NCBI GenBank assembly: GCA_022410635.1
Contig: JAJVDF010000029.1
Span: 1,190,755 to 1,254,754 of the forward strand
Source: Tretioscincus oriximinensis
Taxonomy: Eukaryota; Chordata; Lepidosauria; Squamata; Gymnophthalmidae
Direction: 5' to 3'
Length of the DNA stretch: 64,000 nt
Shown here piece after piece: positions 56,611 through 64,000 of this stretch. The translations under genes and the position numbers were made by a program. Positions within the stretch are counted from its first letter, which is position 1, and each line of letters opens with the position of its first letter. The notes below the pieces were generated by a model. That model saw only the letters and a list, made by a program, of their open reading frames with translations. It did no database searches and was not told the DNA's origin.

Positions 56611-57539
56611 CATAGAAACCTATGATTTATACATTTGATCCTTGATCAATGTAACATTTAAGTCTGATTAAATATTATTTATTTATTGCTAGTGGGAGGG
56701 GTGGGATGCATTGTTAGATATATATGAATGTGGCTTATTTGAAGGATTGAATATTTTGTTTGAAATGTTGGAATGTGTATATATGCACACCAACTTATGA
56801 ACTTTGCCAATGATTTCTATGTAACAACTCCATTGCTGAGACTCTGCAAACAGCCAGTTTATAATTACTAATCTAAAAATTGAGCCCACTGTCACGATAT
56901 CTAAATAATTTTCTTCCTCTAGGGCAAATGTAAGGGCAGGTCATGGGTGTGAATAGAATAACATTGCAGGAGTATTTATTGCGCATACCTGTTTCAGGCC
57001 TGATAACTGCGTGGAGTATTAATTGGGAGAACTTTACAAGACAGTAGTTTCATCTTTAGATTAGTCAGCATACCATAAGGGGGGGGGATATTTGCCCCAA
57101 GTGTTTCATAACTTTACCTTTTTTAAAAAAATTAAACCAATAATTACCATAGTGATTTGTGTTATTTTGTCTTCTAATGGAGAGGTCACCAATCATAACT
57201 GTAAATCCCAATCTCCCCTTTTTCTGTTATAATAGTTAAATTTAATAAATTATAGATCAAGCCATATAGTTCACACAAGAATGACATATCTAGGCCCTGG
57301 TCACACCTTTACTTTTAATCTTCTTCAGTTCATCTTTGCATGAAGAATGAGCCTAATCCAGTATTTTATTGTTTATTTTTTATCTTGCCCTACCTGCAGG
57401 TTTCAGGGTGGGTAACAGGTGACAAAAATAGACAACGTATATAAAAAAAATGCTTAAAAATGGGGAGGATAATCTGTTTCTTCAGCCAAAAGATTAAATC
57501 GGGCATGAAGAAAGTTTAAAGTTGAAATGGAACTATAGA
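56611..57539. other. Intergenic DNA, little seen
   Basis: AT-rich, with a weak SINE-tail scrap at 57360-57425 (ATCTTGCCCTACCTGCAGGT). No gene evidence. Confidence 0.45.
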
Positions 57540-58200
57540 CAGGTCCCCCAGCCAATTACCTGTAAGCAGCAAAAATGTTTTCTGTGGGCAGGACTGGGGA
57601 CAATTTGGCTAAAGAGGCTTCCTCCTTCCCAGGGCTAGCTGTAGTGCAGGATGGGGACCATAGTCTGCAGGGCAAGGCCCCACGTGCAGGCTGCAGAAGA
57701 GGCTAACCACTGCTGGAACTACACTTCCCAACAGGCCCTGTCTAGAATCTGACAATTGCATGAGACTCTTGTGCAGTCTCCAAGATATTTCACCTTTGCA
57801 TGTGATTAGAGATCTCATGGATCTGATCATGAAAATTTTCTTCATCCCAATTTTCACCCATTTTACCAGAAATGACATAATTTTTATGTCACTTCTGGCA
57901 TTTGCTTCCGGAGTGATGTCACTCCCTGTCTTGCCCAGGAAGTGACATCACAAAAAATATTCTGGCACAAGATCTGCCAGAGATTTTCAAGCTCCCACTA
58001 TGAAATTTTTCTGCTTGATAACTCCCAACACTGGACAACAGCACCATTTTACTTTTTTTGCACATTTGGGGTTGGTGCTGCTGCTAGTAACTGCCACCTG
58101 AAGCTGCTGGGTGTCCAAGCCTTTATAATAACTACTTGTCATCATGATAAAACAGTATAAAAAAGGAGGCAGAAACACAACTTAAAACCATAAAGCATGA
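57540..58200 (+). repeat. Unclassified interspersed repeat, copy 2
   Basis: The same blocks as at 38331-38650 are present. They are separated at 57850-57960 by a GTGATGTCACTCCCTG-type inverted segment that also occurs at 62650-62900. Confidence 0.55.
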
Positions 58201-58676
58201 ATTCTGGCGCTGTCCCCACTGAGCCTTATTCCGAGTTGTATCTCAGGTCAGAGCTTGGCCATACACATGCCAGTGTAGACTATGGCTCTTAGTCAGAGAT
58301 ATAGACGATTCCTGTCAACGGGGACAGGACCTAACTCAAGGAAGTAGAGAAACAGGAAGCTGACAGTTATAGTAGACATATGGCTGTTCCCAATATAGCC
58401 CCAAACAGCCTTTTATAAGGAAGAATAAAACAAAACAAAAACCAAAGGGTATTTTACACTAGGAGCCTGCTTGCTCCTTTGCATGAAACTATTTCAGTCA
58501 AAATCATTACCCCCCACTGTCACCTTGCGGTTATGCCTATGCTCCGACCAACAGACCAGACGATGAGGCCCTTGCAGAGTCTGCCAGGACGCCAGACATA
58601 AAGCTGGATACAAATTCTTGGGCTTTGGAAGCACAGTGGCCCCATCTCGGTCTTATGGGGGTAATTGAGACTGTTG

Positions 58677-58937
58677 AGAGCCAGTTTGGTGTAGTGGTTA
58701 GAGTGTTGGACTCGTACCTTGTAGTCTCCCAGTTCGATTCTCCATTCCTCCACAAAAGCCAGCTGGGTGACCTTGGGCCAGTCACAGTTCTTTGAACTCT
58801 CTCGGCCCCACCTACTCCACAGGGTGTCTGTTGTGGAGAAAGCAACAAAAGCTATGTGCGCTACCCTATGGTTGGCCGCCCTGAGACTTTCGGGTATAGG
58901 GCGAGAAACAAGTACAAATAAAGGAATAAAATAAAAA
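58677..58937 (+). mobile_element. tRNA-derived SINE (Sauria-type), full length
   Basis: The head reads AGCCAGTTTGGTGTAGTGGT (A box) and CAGTTCGATTCTCC (B box), as in tRNA genes. The body contains GCCAGCTGGGTGACCTTGGG and CAACAAAAGCTATGTGCGC. The tail is GGCCGCCCTGAGACTTTCGG then an AAAT-type repeat. This structure is typical of squamate SINEs. Confidence 0.88.
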
Positions 58938-59224
58938 TTACCACAGGGCCAGCTGGGGCAATGCCCTAGGATCCCCAGGGTCAGCCGTTTGTAAAATACA
59001 TTTTAGGGCTCCCGGGGCCACACTCCATTTATGTGCAACCCCCCACCCCCCCAAGGTCTAGCTACCCCTGTGCCTGGCCTCCAAGGGAGTTCTTCCATAT
59101 AACCAACCTGGCCGTCCGATTGCGAAGACCGGCGGCTTAGCTGTCGGTCCCCCTCCCAGACATTCGTACCCCTCACGCTCCTTCTTAAGGCGCCTCAGTC
59201 GCAAAGAAGCAGCGCGTCGCCAGC

Positions 59225-59345
59225 TCTACAACGGCCCTGTCCCCTCTGAGCTTTTATCTCGGAACAGGAGCCCGCCATCTGCATGCTTGTGTAGGCTACG
59301 GCAGGCCCCGCATAGGCATGTGGACGGCCAAGCTCTTTCAAATAA
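59225..59345. repeat. Foldback family remnant at the BTBD9 CpG island
   Basis: CTGTCCCCTCTGAGCTTTTA, CGGAACAGGAGCCCGCCATC and GTAGGCTACGGCAGGCCCCG match the element at 39815-39965, but half of the hairpin is lost. Confidence 0.55.
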
Positions 59346-59350
59346 CATGC

Positions 59351-59379
59351 GCCTCTCTCTCTCTCTCTCTCTCTCTCTA
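59351..59379 (+). repeat. CT dinucleotide repeat
   Basis: About 13 CT units at the upstream side of the BTBD9 CpG island. Confidence 0.85.
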
Positions 59380-59429
59380 ATCCCCAGTTCCGCTCTTCCT
59401 CTAGAGCGGCGCGTTACTATGCACGTCAG

Positions 59430-59584
59430 CACGCAAAGAGCGGCAGCCACGCATGTTGCTACGTGACGTTAGCGCGCAGCTTTTACGCACACGAGCGCGA
59501 CAGCGGGCAAATGGGGACTGGGAGGGGTCGTGCGTGGTTGAGCGCGCGCGACCGCCACCAGAGCAGCCGCCGCCGCCGCCGCCG
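59430..59584 (+). other. BTBD9: Candidate untranslated first exon of BTBD9
   Basis: A near-consensus donor CCG/GTAAGG follows the GCC run at 59584/59585. The left boundary is a guess at the CpG-richest point. The coding exons of BTBD9 (BTB/Kelch-like adaptor of Cullin-3 ligases) would lie beyond the right edge. Inferred from gene order, not from protein sequence. Confidence 0.45.
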
Positions 59585-60039
59585 GTAAGGAGGAGGAGGA
59601 GGAGGAGGATGGTTCGGTGCAGGTGGGCGGGTGAGGGTTGAGGGGTGGGGGCCTGCCGGGTGCTGAGGAGTTAAACCAGTTTAGCCCGGCAGCGAGGACG
59701 GCCACCGTTGCCCTCTCCCGCTTTCTGCTTATTGGCCAGGGGCATTTTGAGCCTTCAGAGGCAGAACCACATGGGTGGTGCGGTGGGGCTGCTGGGTGGG
59801 AGCCGCTGCGTTTCAGGGGGGGGCGGCGGCCATGCCTTGAGCCACCTAACGGCCCTCAGGGAGGGTCTCCTCCAGGCAGGGAGGTGGGGAACCTGNGGGG
59901 GGGGGTCGACGTGCCTTTTCTGCACCACCGGTAATGGCGGGACTCGGTTGGCCGCGTCGCTTCCACTTCTTGAGCTTTTCTTAATAAGTGAGGGAAGAAC
60001 GGCGGGTCCCTGGATGTGGGTGAGGAGGGAGAGATTCCT

Positions 60040-60658
60040 TTTCGCACAGCACTAGAACCAGATTTTGATGCTGGTGGGCAGGAGACTTATAAAAGGAAGT
60101 GCTTTCAGCCAGAGGGTCATTGGTCTGTGGAATTCACTTTCAGAAGAGGTGGTGACAGCAATCTTATCTGGTAGCCCCCCCCCCCGGTCCGGTTCCCCAC
60201 CCCTCCGTGAATGCCAGCTGGGTGACCTTGGGCCAGTCACAGTTCTTTAGAACTCTCTCAGCCCCACCTACTTCACTTGTGGAGGAATCACCAAAAAGCT
60301 ATGCGCCACCACCCTTTGGTTGGCCGCCCTGAGACTCTCGGGTATAGGGCAGGATATACATACTAAATAAATAAATAAATAAAGCTACCTAGGTTGCTTC
60401 AAAAAAGGATTAGACAAACTCGNGGAGGCCAATATATAATGTGGCTACTAGAATGGATATCTAGGTGCTGCCTCCACGTTTGAGAGACAGGCTGCNTGCC
60501 TCTAAATGCCATTTGCGGGGAGTTTGAGAGCAAGGGAAGTTTTTGTTTTCTTTTGCTGGAGAATGACCAGAAGCATTTGATGGGTCACTGTGTGAGACAG
60601 AGTGGCGGGCTACGTGAACTGTCAACCAAGTCTGCAGGGGCTCCTCTTATGTTCTTAT
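60040..60658 (+). mobile_element. L2/CR1-like LINE 3' end split by a SINE
   Basis: The left part (60040-60160, AGGGTCATTGGTCTGTGGAA) and right part (60383-60658, ending CTCTTATGTTCTTATGA) belong to one element. Between them lies a SINE (60168-60382). The order dates the SINE insertion as the later event. Confidence 0.8.
60168..60382 (+). mobile_element. tRNA-derived SINE nested in a LINE
   Basis: Matches the SINE at 58677-58937 from GCCAGCTGGGTGACCTTGG onward to GGCCGCCCTGAGACTCTCGG and an AAAT repeat tail. The 5' head is poorly preserved and interrupted by a C run. Confidence 0.8.
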
Positions 60659-60770
60659 GAACCTTTTTTGTCTCTTCTGTGAAGTGAAACAAAAATCCTN
60701 GGTATAGGGATGGTAGTTCTTACAGTCATGTATCTTTTGAATGAAATTACAAGCAAACATTTTCAAAGGA

Positions 60771-61114
60771 AAGGAGCTAGCAGCACTTTGTGACTAACTT
60801 GAGAAAAGTGGGTGGCATAAGCTTTCATGGACACACTCCTACCTCTTCTGTACCTGAGCAAGAGTCCTGGAGAGGTTGAAGGATTTCCACTCCATTTGGC
60901 TAATATTGGTGCTTTCCATGGTAGTCAATTTCAGAGAATATTAGCTGAATGGAGTGGAAATCCATCAACCTCTCCAGGACTCTTGCTCAGGTACCGAAGA
61001 GGTAGGCGTGTGTCTACGAAAGCTTATGCCACCCGCTTTTCTCAAGTTAGTCTAAAAGTGCTGCTAGCTCCTTTGCTGGACTTTCTATTAGACTAATACG
61101 GCTTTTTCTCTGAA
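60771..61114 (-). mobile_element. Hairpin retroelement with 12-bp target-site duplication
   Basis: ATTTTCAAAGGA flanks it at 60759-60770 and 61115-61126. The outer stem and single-copy tail are the same as in 51134-51372. The inner stem differs: CTGAGCAAGAGTCCTGGAGA on the left pairs with its complement near 60969-60988. Total arm length is about 140 bases. Confidence 0.7.
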
Positions 61115-61126
61115 ATTTTCAAAGGA

Positions 61127-61934
61127 GTGTGTTTCTGTATTTTTAGTTTTCGGTGTGGTTCCCAAGGGGTTCCTTGGGCCCTTTCAAAGCTTCTACATAC
61201 GCCCACTCTCTGCCTGAGGAAAAGAAGAGACTAGAAGGGCTTTTGATTCTGAGATTTCAAAAGATTGTGTCTTCATGTGCATTTATATGTATGTGCATGA
61301 AAAATAAGTTTTAAATACACATACTTAAAAATTAATTTCACTTTGCTTTGTAAAGTATTCTTGTAAACAGCACAGAGTTCCAGTACTGTATAACTTTCAC
61401 TTTTTCTTTGTTGCTTTTTTTACTCACAATATATTCTGCAAATATGAATTATTTTTGTTACATACGATAAGACATTTCTTGTGGTCTACCTTCCCAACTG
61501 TTTGTTTCCTTCCTAATGCCTGTTTAATGGGCATTTTACTAGTACAGTCTTAAGGTCCTGATGATTTAAATTTGCATATTTTTGTTTGCTATACTTATTC
61601 CAAGCGGTGAGGGCTAGGACACTTAGTTCCTTTCACTTTGCTTCTGTTTTCATAACAACTTTCTTAAAGAATGAGAGACACTGCCTTTTTCAACTTATCC
61701 ATTAGATGGGGTTCCAGATGTAAACAAGCTTCTTCTTTTGCTACTTCCTGACAGAATTTCTGTTTCCTAGTGTATGGTTTTAAGTAATATTTCTGGCTGC
61801 TTTTCTACACTGTTTTCTCACAATGACAAATTTATTTATTTTATTTTATTTAAAAGATTTTTAACCCGCCCTTCCCCCTGAAGGTGTCCAGGGCGGCTTA
61901 CAAAAATTAAAAAATTCGGGTCGCCATGACCTTC
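61127..61934. other. BTBD9 intron 1 (inferred), little seen
   Basis: Mostly unique. A SINE-like tail lies at 61829-61912 (TTTTAACCCGCCCTTCCCCC, GGGCGGCTTACAAAAATTAA). No exon candidate. Confidence 0.45.
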
Positions 61935-62400
61935 ACAAGATTAAAATCATAAAACACAACTGCTTATTATAAAAACTTTGATGCTCAGCAGCTTCTTGAA
62001 GCTGGCAGTAGCAGCTCAAATATGAAAAAGTAAAACAGAATTGATGTTGTGATGGTGGTTGGGTCTGCTGAAAAGTGTAGTTCAAGCAGCAGCCAGTCCC
62101 CTCAGCCCAATTTGCTGTGTGGGGCTCTACAGTTCCCCCAGCCTGCACCACAGCTATCCCTGGAAGGGAAGAAGACTTTTCAGCCAAGCTGCCCCTAGTC
62201 CTTCCCCTCTCCTGGGAAATGGAGTCTAAGCAGCAGGGAGTCTCTTCTGCCCAGTCAGCATGGGGCTCTACCTGGTGGACTATAGTTTCCAGCCCACACT
62301 ACAGCTTGTCTTTGGTATGGAGGAAGCTTCTTTAGTCAATCTACCCAGGCCTGCCCATAGGAAACATTTTCTCTGCTTACCGGAAGGTGGCTCGGGAACT
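61935..62400 (-). repeat. Unclassified interspersed repeat, copy 3
   Basis: Reverse-strand copy. TCTGCTGAAAAGTGTAGTTC, CTGCACCACAGCTATCCCTG and AAACATTTTCTCTGCTTACC match the other two copies. The middle block occurs twice here, in diverged form. Confidence 0.55.
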
Positions 62401-62599
62401 TGTCTATATGTGCCATGGTTAAATGCAAATCTGAATTTAGGTTACTTTCCTTTAAATTATGCTAAGTCTTTTAATATGCTATGCTGTTATAACAAGCCAT
62501 CTTAAAATTTGTTGACTATAAGGCAATTTAAAAAGATTAAAAGAAAAATAATACATCCAAAGCTATAATTCAGACAGGATTCACATTGCCTATATCGGT

Positions 62600-62905
62600 G
62601 TGGTCCAACCTTTTTGTACCCGAGGGCTGATCAAACATCATTGCAGGAGTGTGAGGGCCAGAGTGATGTCACTTCCTGTCCCGCCCCAAAAGTAACATCA
62701 CTTCTGGGGCAGGATAGGAAGTGATGTCAGTCTGGCATCACACTCCTGATGCCTCTGCCCCATCCTGGAAGTGTTGTCACATCTGGGGCGGGGACAGGAA
62801 GTGATGTCACTCGGGATGCCATTCCCAGAAGCAGTTTCCAGAAGTGACATCATTTGTGGTGTTACTTCAGTCTGGCCCACCATTTCCAGAAGTGACAACA
62901 CAAAT
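62600..62905. repeat. hAT-like element with repeated GTGATGTCAC units
   Basis: It begins GTGGTCCAACCTTTTTGTAC, a common hAT-type terminus. It then holds at least six alternating direct and inverted units of the form AAGTGATGTCACTTCC (near 62662, 62690, 62720, 62775, 62800 and 62840). The right end is unclear. Confidence 0.55.
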
Positions 62906-63414
62906 GCTTTTATTTCTGGTCCTAGTATATTTCCTCTGTGATTCCTGATAAAATGTATAAGATTCAAATGCAGCTCCCAACCCAATGAATACAAAACACA
63001 TACGTGTGAAAGTCAAAAATTTATATAATCTGAATGCAAAAATATGGTAAATAGTAAAGTTCTATTCAGTCCCTGTTCACATAATAGGGTTTCTTCTTCT
63101 TTTTTTTTAAGCACCTGAAAGTTTTAGAAAAAAGTCTTTTTTCTCACTTTTGCATTTGCAAATGCATTTATCACTTCCTCAAAATCAAGACTGACATGTG
63201 ATTCCAAAGATGCTTCCCAAAGCAGCACAGAAAAACTGGCAGAAATGCAACTGAGAACCATTCTGCCACTAGAAAAACTAGAACTCAACCCACATTAGAA
63301 GTGATTTTTTTATATATAAAAAACATATGCTCAGAAGAAACCATTTAAAAATGCAGAAGTCAAACCAGATTAAATGGGGAAAATATGAAGCAAGGAAAGA
63401 AGGCCTGAATGGGA

Positions 63415-63530
63415 CGTAGAGAGAGGAAGAAAAAAAGAAGGAAGGGGGAAGGAGAAAAAAGGAAAAGGAGGATAGAAATAAAGAAGGAGAGAAAGAGAAA
63501 GGACAGAAAGAAAGAGAAAGGAAGCTCCTT
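63415..63530 (+). repeat. Polypurine tract
   Basis: About 115 bases almost wholly A and G with GAAAGA and GGAAGG units. Low-complexity sequence. Confidence 0.75.
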
Positions 63531-63618
63531 CTGGGACCTCCTGCAACTGCAGCCCAGGGCGGCAAAATGTGGAGGCTGCTGATACCAGTACCTGGTGAAA
63601 TTAGAAGTGGAGGCAACT

Positions 63619-63671
63619 ATTTATATCCCGCCCTATACCTGAAGGTCTCAGGGCGGCCAACCATAAGGGGG
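63619..63671 (-). mobile_element. SINE tail fragment interrupted by an LTR
   Basis: TATCCCGCCCTATACCTGAA and GGTCTCAGGGCGGCCAACCA are the reverse-strand tail of the tRNA-SINE. The copy stops at an LTR that begins at 63672. Confidence 0.7.
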
Positions 63672-64000
63672 TGTAATGAGATTCGGCTTACTCATTAAAC
63701 GTGACCGTATCGGTGAATCGAGGAGGCTTGCCCTGGGGTCCGTATCACTGGCCACGGCAAAATAATCAGCCCACAGACGACACTTCAGGGTAACTGGAGA
63801 CGTAGGAGGTCCACGAGTGTATGGAAGCCTCCAGACGAGACCGAGGTCTCCACTTTTATTGACATCAGAATCAGAAGGCGTGTATCAGAATCATGACGGA
63901 ATGAAAGGGGTGGAGGATACCCAACGTGGGCAAATTACGTAGGGATGACACGTTATGCCCCCTCCCAAGGGGGTGCAGCCTGAGGATGGTAACCAATCAG
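63672..64000 (-). mobile_element. LTR of an endogenous retrovirus-like element, cut by the window edge
   Basis: Read on the minus strand the sequence ends CTCATTACA at 63672 and has AATAAA at 63855-63860, followed by a GT/CT-rich stretch. CCAAT-type GATTGG lies near 63992. This order (promoter signals, poly(A) signal, CA end) fits an LTR. It was inserted into a SINE tail. Internal genes, if any, are outside the window. Confidence 0.6.

Larger units (their letters stand above)
59190..59960 (+). promoter_or_regulatory. BTBD9: CpG island, probable BTBD9 promoter
   Basis: A dense CpG island in an AT-rich landscape. It contains a CT repeat (59353-59379), a CRE-like TGACGT (59464-59469) and a GCC-repeat run (59566-59584). 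No coding frame in it resembles a known protein. In mammals the gene downstream of GLO1, in the same direction, is BTBD9, which has a non-coding first exon. The assignment therefore rests on synteny. Confidence 0.6.

Noticed and set aside
59453..60055. Open frames in the second CpG island
   Set aside because: High GC removes stop codons by chance. The products are Arg/Pro/Gly-rich and unlike BTBD9 or any other protein I know.
63278..63616. A Ser/Phe-rich 112-codon frame on the minus strand
   Set aside because: It is the translation of a polypurine/polypyrimidine tract.

Overview
This is a vertebrate nuclear genome window, AT-rich and about 90% introns, intergenic DNA and interspersed repeats. 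The repeats point to a squamate reptile, probably a lizard, though I cannot name the species. They include tRNA-derived SINEs with a GGCCGCCCTGAGA-type tail, CR1 and L2/CR1-like LINEs ending in short octamer repeats, degenerate L1 copies and many small hAT-type inverted-repeat elements. The window also has isolated single N calls throughout and one 255-base N gap (36808-37062).

Three genes are visible, in the order known from human 6p21.2. On the minus strand, 32594 down to position 1 holds the first 25 coding exons of DNAH8 (axonemal outer-arm dynein heavy chain). They join in one open frame of about 1161 codons, and the gene continues off the left edge. On the plus strand, 39707-49336 holds a complete six-exon GLO1 (glyoxalase I, 183 residues, all four zinc ligands present) with a CpG-rich promoter and a 3'UTR of about 1.5 kb. 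At 59190-59950 a second CpG island with a strong splice donor at 59584/59585 is the likely untranslated first exon of BTBD9, inferred from synteny. DNAH8 and GLO1 are divergent, with 7.1 kb between their start codons. GLO1 and BTBD9 are head-to-tail.

The DNAH8-GLO1 intergenic region (32.6-39.5 kb) is nearly all repeat: a CR1 tail 66-77 bp from the DNAH8 start codon, an LTR-like promoter block next to an L2/CR1-like LINE with a damaged reverse transcriptase, the N gap inside a GC-rich element, a second LTR-like block and another young LINE copy. The GLO1-BTBD9 region (50.9-59.2 kb) carries a hairpin retroelement, a tRNA-SINE, a nested L1 and other repeats. The right edge enters a minus-strand LTR.

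I found no operon, CRISPR array or other genetic system. The most unusual signal is structural. Small elements with near-perfect internal hairpins (51134-51372 and 60771-61114) share an outer stem and a single-copy tail but have different inner stems. They are flanked by 14-bp and 12-bp target-site duplications, which fits reverse-transcription-based insertion better than DNA transposition. Around these lie several inverted-repeat DNA elements with readable 8-bp duplications. Exon calls rest on splice sites, frame continuity and recognition of the protein families; no database search was run.
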